From contig NZ_CP042305.1 in NCBI RefSeq assembly GCF_007859675.1, positions 62,001-126,000 on the forward strand: 64,000 nt of DNA. Direction: 5' to 3'. Both the position numbers and the translations under genes were made by a program. Below the pieces are notes generated by a model, which worked only from the letters and a program-made list of their open reading frames with translations, was not told where the DNA came from and made no database searches. Of the stretch, positions 1-7,153 are shown in pieces (position 1 is the stretch's first letter; the number at the start of each line of letters is the position of its first letter). Source of the stretch: Humibacter ginsenosidimutans. Its GTDB lineage: Bacteria; Actinomycetota; Actinomycetes; Actinomycetales; Microbacteriaceae.

Positions 1-461
1 CGGCCATCCTCGAGCACACCGCCACCAAGCGCAGCATCGAACGCGACCGCGCGATCGCCGGTGTGCTCGATCGCGCGGCGCACGCCGAGGCCTACCTCTA
101 CAGCGCCGGCGTCGCCGGTCCCGATTCCGCGCTCGTGCACAGCGGCTACCTCACGACAGAAGAGGTCGAGAGGCTGGTCTGCAAAGGTGCCGTCGGCGAC
201 ATCGTCGGACGCTTCATCGGTGCGGACGGCAAACCCGTCGACGCGGAACTCGACTCGCGCACCGTCGGCCTCTCGATCGAGCGCATCAAGGCGGCATCCA
301 CCGCGATCGCGGTCGTGGCGGGCGAGGGCAAGCATGAGGTCGCGCGGGCGCTGGTGACCAACGGGCTCTGCACGGTGCTCATCACCGACGATCAGACGGC
401 CGCCGCGCTGCTGGCCGAGCCCGAGGCATCCACCGACACCGCGACGGAGCAAGCATCATGA
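1..461 (+). CDS. SorC/DeoR-type transcriptional regulator, C-terminal part (start outside window)
   Basis: Open from the left edge (frame begins at base 3) and ending in a TGA that overlaps the deoC start by four bases (ATGA). The visible part, about 152 residues, matches the effector-binding half of SorC-family sugar regulators, with a GAVGDIVGRF segment and a late LSIERIKAAS segment as in the phosphosugar-binding fold. The DNA-binding N-terminus lies outside the window. Translational coupling to deoC suggests that it controls deoxyribose or deoxynucleoside catabolism, probably responding to deoxyribose 5-phosphate or a related sugar phosphate; the ligand is inferred from context only. Confidence 0.8.
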   Translation, partial: AILEHTATKRSIERDRAIAGVLDRAAHAEAYLYSAGVAGPDSALVHSGYLTTEEVERLVCKGAVGDIVGRFIGADGKPVDAELDSRTVGLSIERIKAASTAIAVVAGEGKHEVARALVTNGLCTVLITDDQTAAALLAEPEASTDTATEQAS

Positions 462-1441
462 CCCTCGACCTCGCACGCACCGTCGTCGGCAGCGAGCTGA
501 CGGAGCGCAACCTGCGCGGATTCGTCCTCGGGCTTCCGGGAGTGGATGCCGTCGGCCTCGATCAGCGCGCCGCCGCGCTCGCCACCCGCTCCATCAAGAC
601 CTCGTCGAAGAAGCAGGCGCTCGACACGATCGTCTCGCTCATCGACCTCACGACCCTCGAAGGCGCCGACACACCGGGCAAGGTGCGCTCGCTGGCGGCC
701 AAGGCCGTGCTTCCGGACCCGTCGGACCCGACCTGCCCGCAGGTCGCAGCGGTGTGCGTCTACGGCGACCTCGTGCCGGTGGCCGTCGAGGCGCTCGGAG
801 CACACCACGCCGGAAGCGGCGGCAGCATCTCGGTCGCGGCCGTCGCCACGGCCTTCCCGAGCGGCCGAGCGTCGCTGCGCGTCAAACTGGCCGACACCGC
901 AGACGCGGTCGCCGCGGGTGCGGACGACATCGACATGGTCATCGATCGCGGGGCGTTCCTGGCCGGCCGATACGGCGAGGTGTTCGACGAGATCGTCGCG
1001 GTCAAAGAGGCGTGCCGCCGTCCGGACGGCACCAGCGCCCACCTCAAGGTCATCCTCGAGACGGGTGAGCTGGCCACCTACGACAACGTGCGGCGGGCAT
1101 CCTGGCTGGCCAACCTCGCCGGGGCCGACTTCATCAAGACGTCGACAGGCAAGGTGTCGCCGGCTGCGACCCTGCCGGTCACGCTGCTCATGCTCGAGGT
1201 GGTGCGCGACTGGCACCGCCTGACCGGCGAGCTCGTCGGCGTGAAGCCGGCGGGCGGCATCCGTTCGTCGAAGGATGCCGTGCGCTACCTGGTGACGGTC
1301 GCCGAGACCGCTGGCGAGCGCTGGCTCGACCCGCGGCTGTTCCGCTTCGGTGCGTCGAGTCTGCTCAACGACGTGCTGCTGCAGCGCCAGAAGCTGGCCA
1401 CCGGGCACTATTCCGGCCCCGACTACGTGACGATCGACTGA
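458..1441 (+). CDS. deoC: deoxyribose-phosphate aldolase
   Basis: A 327-residue class I aldolase that cleaves 2-deoxyribose 5-phosphate to acetaldehyde and glyceraldehyde 3-phosphate in the cytoplasm. The Schiff-base lysine sits in FIKTSTGK (about residue 227) and the second active-site lysine in GVKPAGGIR (about residue 263). It is longer than the roughly 220-260 residue bacterial DeoC and carries an N-terminal extension like the long actinobacterial and animal forms. The start overlaps the upstream regulator, and an aldehyde dehydrogenase that could oxidise the acetaldehyde follows 18 bases downstream. These genes look like one transcript. Confidence 0.95.
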   Translation: MTLDLARTVVGSELTERNLRGFVLGLPGVDAVGLDQRAAALATRSIKTSSKKQALDTIVSLIDLTTLEGADTPGKVRSLAAKAVLPDPSDPTCPQVAAVCVYGDLVPVAVEALGAHHAGSGGSISVAAVATAFPSGRASLRVKLADTADAVAAGADDIDMVIDRGAFLAGRYGEVFDEIVAVKEACRRPDGTSAHLKVILETGELATYDNVRRASWLANLAGADFIKTSTGKVSPAATLPVTLLMLEVVRDWHRLTGELVGVKPAGGIRSSKDAVRYLVTVAETAGERWLDPRLFRFGASSLLNDVLLQRQKLATGHYSGPDYVTID

Positions 1442-1459
1442 GCAGCACAGGAGAATCCG

Positions 1460-3043
1460 ATGTCCTTCCTCGACTACGCTCCCGCGCCCGAGTCTTCAGC
1501 GATCCTCGACCTCAAGCCCTCCTACGGGCTGTTCGTCGACGGTGAGTTCGTGGACGGGCACGGCGAGGGCTTCCACACCATCTCTCCCGCCACCGAAGAG
1601 ACGATCGCGCAGATCGCCACCGCAGACGAGCATGACGTCGACCTCGCCGTCGCGGCGGCCCGGCGCGCGTACGAGCGGGTGTGGTCGCGCATGAGCGGCT
1701 CCGACCGCGGCAAGTACCTGTTCCGCATCGCCCGGCTCGTGCAGGAGCGGGCACGGGAGCTCGCCGTGGCGGAGAGCCTCGACAACGGCAAGCCCATCAA
1801 GGAGAGCCGCGACGTCGACGTTCCCCTGGTCGCCGCCTGGTTCTTCTACTACGCGGGATGGGCCGACAAGCTCGATCACGCGGGCCTCGGTCCTGCTCCT
1901 CGCGCGCTCGGCGTCGCTGGCCAGGTCATCCCGTGGAACTTCCCGCTGCTCATGCTCGCGTGGAAGATCGCGCCGGCGCTGGCGGCAGGCAACACCGTCG
2001 TGCTCAAGCCGGCGGAGACGACTTCGCTCACCGCGCTGCTGTTCGCCGAGATCGTGCAGCAGGCGGGCCTGCCCGCCGGTGTCGTCAACATCGTCACCGG
2101 CGCAGGCGAGACCGGCAGGATGCTCGTGAACCACCCCGACGTCGACAAGGTCGCCTTCACCGGGTCCACCGCCGTCGGCAGGCAGATCGCCCGCTCGATC
2201 GCAGGCACCGGCAAGAAGGTCACGCTCGAGCTCGGCGGCAAGGCCGCGAACATCGTGTTCGACGATGCCCCGATCGATCAGGCCGTCGAGGGCATCGTGA
2301 ACGGCATCTTCTTCAACCAGGGGCACGTGTGCTGCGCCGGCAGCAGGCTGCTCGTGCAGGAGAGCGTGCACGACGAGGTGGTCGACCGGCTGAAGGACCG
2401 GCTGAGCACGCTGCGCCTCGGCGACCCGCTCGACAAGAACACCGACATCGGTGCGATCAACTCGGCCGAGCAGCTGGCGCGCATCCGCGAACTCAGCGAC
2501 ATCGGGGAAGACGAGGGCGCCGAGCAGTGGACCGCCGACTGCGTCATCCCCGACAGCGGATTCTGGTTCGCGCCCACCATCTTCGACAACGTCTCCACCT
2601 CGAGTCGCATCGCGCGGGAGGAGATCTTCGGGCCGGTGCTCTCCGTGCTCACATTCCGTACCCCCGACGAGGCGATCGCCAAGGCCAACAACACGCCGTA
2701 CGGACTCTCGGCCGGCATCTGGACCGACAAGGGGAGCCGCATGCTCGCCGTCGCGGACCGTCTGCGTGCCGGCGTGGTGTGGGCGAACACGTTCAACCGG
2801 TTCGACCCGGCATCGCCGTTCGGCGGCTACAAGGAATCCGGGTACGGCCGAGAGGGCGGGCGGCACGGGCTGGCCGCCTACCTGGCGAGCGGCTCGTCGA
2901 CCGCTCGCGTCGCCGTGCCGAAGCAGCTCGCGTCGCCGGCCGCGGCCGTGACGTCCGAACGCACGCGAGCCGTGGAGCCGGCGCCGGCGAAGAGCACCAA
3001 GCCGGCGTCCCGACGCACAGCCAAGAAGGGATCAGCCCAGTGA
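1460..3043 (+). CDS. NAD-dependent aldehyde dehydrogenase
   Basis: A 527-residue ALDH-superfamily enzyme. Visible landmarks are VIPWNFPLLM and LKPAETT (cofactor binding), FTGSTAVGR, the general-base glutamate in LELGGK (about residue 257) and the nucleophile in HVCCAGSR (Cys291/292). The last 50 or so residues are an Ala/Lys/Arg-rich tail absent from typical 480-500 residue ALDHs. A GGAG ribosome site lies just before the ATG. Its place directly after deoC suggests oxidation of the acetaldehyde released by deoxyribose cleavage; the substrate is inferred. The stop overlaps the GTG start of the next gene. Confidence 0.9.
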   Translation: MSFLDYAPAPESSAILDLKPSYGLFVDGEFVDGHGEGFHTISPATEETIAQIATADEHDVDLAVAAARRAYERVWSRMSGSDRGKYLFRIARLVQERARELAVAESLDNGKPIKESRDVDVPLVAAWFFYYAGWADKLDHAGLGPAPRALGVAGQVIPWNFPLLMLAWKIAPALAAGNTVVLKPAETTSLTALLFAEIVQQAGLPAGVVNIVTGAGETGRMLVNHPDVDKVAFTGSTAVGRQIARSIAGTGKKVTLELGGKAANIVFDDAPIDQAVEGIVNGIFFNQGHVCCAGSRLLVQESVHDEVVDRLKDRLSTLRLGDPLDKNTDIGAINSAEQLARIRELSDIGEDEGAEQWTADCVIPDSGFWFAPTIFDNVSTSSRIAREEIFGPVLSVLTFRTPDEAIAKANNTPYGLSAGIWTDKGSRMLAVADRLRAGVVWANTFNRFDPASPFGGYKESGYGREGGRHGLAAYLASGSSTARVAVPKQLASPAAAVTSERTRAVEPAPAKSTKPASRRTAKKGSAQ

Positions 3044-3900
3044 CCCGCCTCGCCGTACCCAAGACCTACAAGCTGTTCATCGGCGGCGCCTTCCCGCGCA
3101 GCGAGTCCGGTCGCAGTTACGAGGTCGTCGCCGCCGACGGCGGGTTCCTCGCCAACGCGGCCAAGGCGTCCCGCAAAGACGCGCGGGATGCCGTCGTCGC
3201 CGCCCGCAAGGCCGTGTCGGGGTGGTCGGGCGCGACCGCCTACAACCGCGGTCAGGTGCTGTACCGGGTGGCCGAGCTCATGGAGGGCAGGCGCGCGCAG
3301 TTCGTGGCGGAGGTGCAGACATCCGAGGGTCTCTCGGCCAGGGATGCCGCGGCGCAGGTCGACGACGCCATCGACACGTGGGTCTGGTACGCCGGCTGGG
3401 CCGACAAGTTCGTTCAAGTGGCCGGCAACGCCAACGCGGTCGCCGGACCGTTCTTCAACATCTCGGTGCCCGAGCCGACGGGTGTTGTCGCCGCGATCGC
3501 GCCACAGGGCGGGTCGTCTCTGCTGGGCTTCGTCGCCGTGGTCGCGCCCGCGCTGGTCACGGGCAACGCGGTGGTCGTGGTCGCCGACGAGCGGCATCCG
3601 TTGTCGGCCGTCTCGCTCGCCGAGGTTCTGGCCACGAGCGACGTTCCAGGGGGAGTGGTCAACGTGCTCACGGGCTCAGCCGCGGAGATCGCGCCGTGGC
3701 TGGCGTCGCACGCCGACGTGAACGCACTCGACCTCACCGGAGCCGAGTCGATCGACTGGGTCGACCTGCAGATCGCGGCCGCCGAGACGCTGAAGCGTGT
3801 GGTCCCTCCGACAGGCGGCGGATTCGACACCAGGTCGCTCGATCGCATCGTCGCGTTCACCGAGACGAAGACGGTCTGGCACACCAAGAGCATGCGCTGA
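3040..3900 (+). CDS. aldehyde dehydrogenase-like protein lacking the catalytic domain
   Basis: A 286-residue protein starting at a GTG that overlaps the previous stop. It aligns with the N-terminal cofactor-binding half of ALDHs (KLFIGGAFPRSESG, IAPQGGSSLLGF, GGVVNVLTG), then passes from the LTGAES/LKRV region almost directly to a tail resembling the oligomerisation strand (AFTETKTVWH). The usual 200-residue catalytic domain, with its cysteine and LELGGK glutamate, is absent. It cannot be a standard ALDH and may be a structural or regulatory partner of the preceding enzyme. No stop codon or frameshift is visible, so it appears to be an intact gene under selection. Confidence 0.8.
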   Translation: MTRLAVPKTYKLFIGGAFPRSESGRSYEVVAADGGFLANAAKASRKDARDAVVAARKAVSGWSGATAYNRGQVLYRVAELMEGRRAQFVAEVQTSEGLSARDAAAQVDDAIDTWVWYAGWADKFVQVAGNANAVAGPFFNISVPEPTGVVAAIAPQGGSSLLGFVAVVAPALVTGNAVVVVADERHPLSAVSLAEVLATSDVPGGVVNVLTGSAAEIAPWLASHADVNALDLTGAESIDWVDLQIAAAETLKRVVPPTGGGFDTRSLDRIVAFTETKTVWHTKSMR

Positions 3901-4013
3901 CCTGCGCTGAGCGGCTCGCGTCGTCAGTCGATCCCGCGTTTCCCGCCCCCGTCAAGGGGTGGCGTGTCGCCGTGTCTCCGGTTCAAGATGGAGGGGCAGG
4001 CGGAAGGAGCCCC

Positions 4014-4598
4014 ATGTCCGACGAGGTCTTGACGGTCTTCGTGGGCGACAGCATCACCGCGGGCGGGCGCTGGGAGGAGTGGTTTCCCGACGAGCGGCCC
4101 CGCAACCTCGGCGTCGGCGGCGACACGACGGATGCCGTGCTCACCCGACTCGACGAGGTGATCGCGCTCGATCCGCACACCGTCGTGCTGCTGATCGGCA
4201 CCAACGACCTGGCGTGGCGGCGTTCGGCGGAGCACATCGTGCGCAACATCGAGACCATCCTCGTGACGCTGCGCAAGGAGCTGCCCTCCGCTCAGCTGCT
4301 CGTGCAATCGGTCATGCCGCGCGAGGCGGCCTACGCCGACACCATCAAAGACATCAACAGGCACCTGTGGCAGTTCGCCTCGACGGTGCGCGCGCAGTAC
4401 CTCGACCTCTGGCCGGCCATGGCCACCAGTGACGACGCGATCGACCCCGAGTACTCCGACGACTCCCTGCACCTGACCGAGCGCGGCTACGACGTGTGGG
4501 TCTCCGAGCTGCGCACCGCACTGGAGACGCTGCACAACGTGGCACCCACCAGCAGGCCCATCCTGCTGCCGCGCGAACACGTCAAGCACCGCAGGTGA
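4014..4598 (+). CDS. SGNH/GDSL-family hydrolase
   Basis: A 194-residue protein with the SGNH blocks in order: FVGDSIT (nucleophile Ser, block I), LGVGGDT (block II Gly), IGTNDL (block III Asn) and a late DSLHLTERG with the catalytic Asp/His (block V). This is the arrangement of small bacterial esterases and lipases. No signal peptide is seen, so it is probably cytoplasmic. GGAAGGAG at 4002-4009 precedes the ATG and decides the start; the frame is open further upstream only as a shadow of the ALDH-like gene. The substrate is unknown. Confidence 0.88.
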   Translation: MSDEVLTVFVGDSITAGGRWEEWFPDERPRNLGVGGDTTDAVLTRLDEVIALDPHTVVLLIGTNDLAWRRSAEHIVRNIETILVTLRKELPSAQLLVQSVMPREAAYADTIKDINRHLWQFASTVRAQYLDLWPAMATSDDAIDPEYSDDSLHLTERGYDVWVSELRTALETLHNVAPTSRPILLPREHVKHRR

Positions 4599-4604
4599 TC
4601 GGCC

Positions 4605-5174
4605 TCAGAGGGTCGCGTCGCTGAGCATCCCGCTGAAGGCGTCGAGCGCACGCTCCGAGAAGAGCACGTAGCGCACGATACCCAGGCCGGGCACGGCGGG
4701 TGCGTTCCGCAGCGTCGTGGCCACGGCGATGCGGGCGGCATCGTCCATCGGCCAGCCGTACACGCCCGCCGACACCGCGGGGAAGGCGATGGATGCCGCG
4801 CCCACCTCGCCGGCGACCGCCAGCGACCGCGCGTAGGCGCCGGCGAGCAACGGCGTGCGGTCTTCCAGCGACGACCACACCGGTCCCACCGTGTGGATCA
4901 CGTGCTCTGCGCTCAGCAGCCCCGCCGTCGTCGCCACCGCGTCGCCGGTCGGCAGCCCGTCGGGATACACGGTCTCGCGAAGCGCCCTGCAGGCGGCGAG
5001 GATCTCGGGTCCGCCAGCACGATGGATCGCGCCGTCGACTCCGCCGCCGCCGAACAGTGTGGAGTTCGCCGCGTTCACGATCGCGTCGACCTGCTGCAGA
5101 GTGATGTCCCCGAGCACGGCCTCGAAGCGCACGCCACGTTCGGTGCGCGTGAACGCGGGTGGGGCGTCCGGCAC
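4605..5174 (-). CDS. macro-domain protein, probable ADP-ribosyl or O-acetyl-ADP-ribose hydrolase
   Basis: A 189-residue single macro domain of MacroD/YmdB type. The ADP-ribose loop is clear (VDAIVNAANSTLFGGGGVDG, then AIHRAGG) and the second loop SAGVYGWP binds the phosphates. Such proteins deacetylate O-acetyl-ADP-ribose or remove ADP-ribose from proteins and nucleic acids. The GTG start lies two bases after the csoR stop, so the two genes are almost certainly cotranscribed. That links an ADP-ribose function to a metal- or thiol-sensing repressor, an unusual pairing. The 3' end is six bases from the convergent SGNH gene. Confidence 0.9.
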   Translation of the reverse strand: MPDAPPAFTRTERGVRFEAVLGDITLQQVDAIVNAANSTLFGGGGVDGAIHRAGGPEILAACRALRETVYPDGLPTGDAVATTAGLLSAEHVIHTVGPVWSSLEDRTPLLAGAYARSLAVAGEVGAASIAFPAVSAGVYGWPMDDAARIAVATTLRNAPAVPGLGIVRYVLFSERALDAFSGMLSDATL

Positions 5175-5176
5175 GA

Positions 5177-5455
5177 TCAGGACCGGTTGTTGGAGAGCTC
5201 GAAAAGGTGCACGAGCTCGGCGACGGCGCGCTCGCGCTCGTCGCCGCCCGCCTCGAACTGGGCCGTCACGTGGGTGCGCAGGTGGTTCTCCACGAGCAGC
5301 TTGTTGAGCGACCCGAGCGACTTCTGGATCGCGAGCGACTGCGTGAGGATGTCGACGCAGTAGTCCTCGTTCTCGATCATCTTCTCGAGACCCCGCAGCT
5401 GCCCGGCGAGGATGCGGGTGCGGTGCAGCGCACGCTTCTTGATGTCGTCGATCAC
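5177..5455 (-). CDS. CsoR/RcnR-family metal-sensing repressor
   Basis: A 92-residue all-helical protein of the CsoR/RcnR family, with no helix-turn-helix, as expected for this fold. Ligand positions are Cys33 (YCVD), His58 (ENH) and His62 (RTH), with the family spacing of 25 and 4 residues. Copper CsoRs have Cys at the last position; Cys-His-His is the pattern of Ni/Co-sensing RcnR, so the metal is uncertain. The GTG start is supported by TACCCT-N6-GTG just upstream (leaderless). A G/C-tract inverted repeat lies about 70 bases upstream. No metal transporter is adjacent. Confidence 0.9.
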   Translation of the reverse strand: MIDDIKKRALHRTRILAGQLRGLEKMIENEDYCVDILTQSLAIQKSLGSLNKLLVENHLRTHVTAQFEAGGDERERAVAELVHLFELSNNRS

Positions 5456-5461
5456 GTGATC

Positions 5462-5467
5462 AGGGTA
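5462..5467 (-). promoter_or_regulatory. -10 element for csoR, leaderless
   Basis: On the minus strand TACCCT is followed by six bases and the csoR GTG, so transcription should begin at or next to the start codon. Confidence 0.5.
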
Positions 5468-5523
5468 GGCGAAGGACCTTGTGCACGCCCGTGTCCCGGC
5501 ATGCGTGGAGCAGCTTGTTCTGG

Positions 5524-5536
5524 CCCCGAATAGGGG
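5524..5536. promoter_or_regulatory. candidate CsoR/RcnR operator (CCCC-N5-GGGG)
   Basis: An inverted repeat of four C and four G around GAATA lies between divergent csoR and the RbsD-like gene. CsoR/RcnR-family operators are built around short G/C tracts, so this is a reasonable autoregulation site; nothing in the sequence proves binding. Confidence 0.35.
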
Positions 5537-5637
5537 ACTGTCACGTGTGCGCCGGACGTTCTTACACTAACGAAAGGTCCGTGGCAAGCCCTAGTCACGC
5601 GGTCCTGCGTCGATCGAGACGCGAGGAGGCACCCAGC

Positions 5638-6030
5638 ATGCTCAAGAACCTGTCGCCCATCGTGTCCGGGCCCCTTCTGCATGCGCTTGATGACGCGCCG
5701 AGCGGAGCCTGGATCGCGATCGTGAGCGCCGGTCACCCGGTGAGCGACGGCATCCATGTGCGGTCGGAGTGCGTCGAAGACGTCGCCACGGCCGTTCTCG
5801 CCGTCACGCCACTCGATGCCGACGCACCGATCGTGGTCGAGGGCGACGACGAGCTCAGCGACCTGGCGTTCGCGGTGACGGGCCTTGCGGCGGATGCCGA
5901 GGGTCACCGCGTCGACGCCCTCCCGGTCTCTCCGCTCGCGTTCGGAGCGCTGCTGACGGAGAGTCGCGTGAGCGTCGTCGTCGACTCCGTCGAGCCGTTC
6001 GGCTTCCTGGTGCTCAAGGGCCGCTGCTGA
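5638..6030 (+). CDS. RbsD/FucU-family protein, catalytic residues not conserved
   Basis: A 130-residue protein that aligns end to end with RbsD/FucU sugar mutarotases: MLKNLSPIVSGPLLHAL at the start and PFGFLVLKG at the end match the family. Where family members have GHGD with the essential His and then SDA.FP with the Asp, this protein reads PSGAW and VSAGHP, so both residues appear to be lost. AGGAGG eight bases before the ATG fixes the start. It is divergent from csoR. It may be a sugar-binding or otherwise repurposed member rather than an active mutarotase. Confidence 0.7.
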   Translation: MLKNLSPIVSGPLLHALDDAPSGAWIAIVSAGHPVSDGIHVRSECVEDVATAVLAVTPLDADAPIVVEGDDELSDLAFAVTGLAADAEGHRVDALPVSPLAFGALLTESRVSVVVDSVEPFGFLVLKGRC

Positions 6031-6070
6031 CGGCGTGAGCACAGCGGCCGAGCCGTAGACTTCAGACACG

Positions 6071-6502
6071 ATGTCTCGACCAGCCGCCCAACCCACGTAC
6101 GCTCGCCTGGCCCTGCTGCCAGGCATCCTCGGCGGCATCGTGCTGCTGGCCTCGTTCGCCCTGATCGGCAACAGCGCCTGGTACATCTGGGTGCGCTTCA
6201 TCGTCGCGATCCTCGCCCTCATCATGTGCGTCTTCGCCGTGCAGGGAAAGTCGTACTGGTGGCTGATCGGGCTGGTGCCGGTCGCGGTCGTCTTCAACCC
6301 GGTGTGGCCGCTGCCCATCGATGACCTGTGGATGCGCCTGCTCACGCTGGCCTCCACCGTCGTGATGATCGCAGCGGGTGTCGCCATCAAGGTGCCGGTC
6401 GGTGAGGAGAAGGCCGGCCCGCAGGGTCGCTACGGCGGTCGGAAGGCGGGGTCGCGCGGCACGCAGAGCGCAGGGTCGGGGCGAGGGCGCTCGAAGGGGT
6501 GA
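6071..6502 (+). CDS. small integral membrane protein (DUF6804-like)
   Basis: A 143-residue protein with about four hydrophobic segments between residues 10 and 105, a short polar N-terminus and a Gly/Arg/Lys-rich cytoplasmic-looking tail (GRYGGRKAGSRG and following). The layout and the WWLIGLVPVAVVFNP segment resemble the DUF6804 membrane family, from memory. Function unknown. TAGACT at 6056-6061 sits nine bases before the ATG, so translation may be leaderless. It is followed after six bases by the DUF488 gene and is probably cotranscribed with it. Confidence 0.7.
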   Translation: MSRPAAQPTYARLALLPGILGGIVLLASFALIGNSAWYIWVRFIVAILALIMCVFAVQGKSYWWLIGLVPVAVVFNPVWPLPIDDLWMRLLTLASTVVMIAAGVAIKVPVGEEKAGPQGRYGGRKAGSRGTQSAGSGRGRSKG

Positions 6503-6508
6503 GTCGAC

Positions 6509-6856
6509 ATGCCGGTGGCGATCAAGCGGGTCTATGAGGCGGCGTCAGACGACGACGGCTACCGAGTTCTGGTCGATCGCATCTGGCCGCGCGGTGTGAG
6601 CAAGGCGGCTGCGCACCTCGACGAGTGGGACAAAGAGGTCGCGCCCAGCACAGAGCTGCGCGAATGGTTCGGGCACGATCCGGCGAAGTTCGACGGCTTC
6701 CGCGAGCGCTACCTCGCCGAGTTGCACGGCAACCCCGACATCGCCCGGCTCCGTGAGCTCGCCGAGAGCCGCACCATGACGCTCGTCTACTCGGCGCACG
6801 ACGAACAGCACAACCAGGCCGTCGTGCTGCGCGAGGCGCTCGACGGCGCGATCTGA
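6509..6856 (+). CDS. DUF488 family protein (YeaO-like)
   Basis: A 115-residue protein with the DUF488 hallmarks: RVYEAASDDDGYRVLVDRIW at the start, WPRGVSK, the LREWFGHDP segment and the TLVYSAHDEQHN segment near the end. Small proteins of this family are widespread in bacteria and have no settled function. The gene follows the DUF6804-like gene and ends at a strong terminator. Confidence 0.88.
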   Translation: MPVAIKRVYEAASDDDGYRVLVDRIWPRGVSKAAAHLDEWDKEVAPSTELREWFGHDPAKFDGFRERYLAELHGNPDIARLRELAESRTMTLVYSAHDEQHNQAVVLREALDGAI

Positions 6857-6858
6857 GC

Positions 6859-6889
6859 GCCTTCCGCGCACGCGCGCGGAAGGCCGTTT
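6859..6889 (+). terminator. intrinsic terminator after the DUF488 gene
   Basis: An 11-bp perfect stem (GCCTTCCGCGC and its complement), four-base loop, then CGTTTCT. It starts two bases after the stop codon. Confidence 0.75.
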
Positions 6890-6912
6890 CTCGGTGCCCG
6901 GCGCGTCGAAAG

Positions 6913-6942
6913 ATGACGCACAGGCCACCAGTAGCGTAAAAT
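6913..6942 (+). promoter_or_regulatory. promoter for the SNF2 helicase gene
   Basis: ATGACG and TAAAAT are separated by 18 bases. TAAAAT is one mismatch from the consensus -10 and stands out in this GC-rich DNA. It predicts a start near 6949 and a leader of about 200 bases. Confidence 0.6.
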
Positions 6943-6949
6943 CGGTCAG

Positions 6950-7153
6950 CGTCGGGGTCCAGGCATCCGCCGGACACGTCTCATCGGTTGCATCGCAGCC
7001 GACTTTCGGGCTTCGTCCGAACACCCGCATCGGTCTCGTCACCCTCGGTGTCTGACGGCGCGAGCAGACGCATGCGGGCGGATTCGCACCGGGCTCCCCG
7101 CCGTCCCACCCAGGAGCGGTCCGCAGACGCGGACCCTCACGCACAGGAGGATC
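6950..7153 (+). other. long structured 5' leader of the SNF2 helicase mRNA
   Basis: About 200 bases without a convincing gene. It contains GTCTG/CAGAC and a GGTCCGC-AGAC-GCGGACC hairpin, the latter ending about 20 bases before AGGAGG. It could be an attenuator or a regulated ribosome-binding region. No known riboswitch was recognised. Confidence 0.4.

Noticed and set aside
6950..7153. 6C RNA or a known riboswitch
   Set aside because: No paired stem-loops with C-rich loops and no recognisable riboswitch core; kept as an undefined leader.
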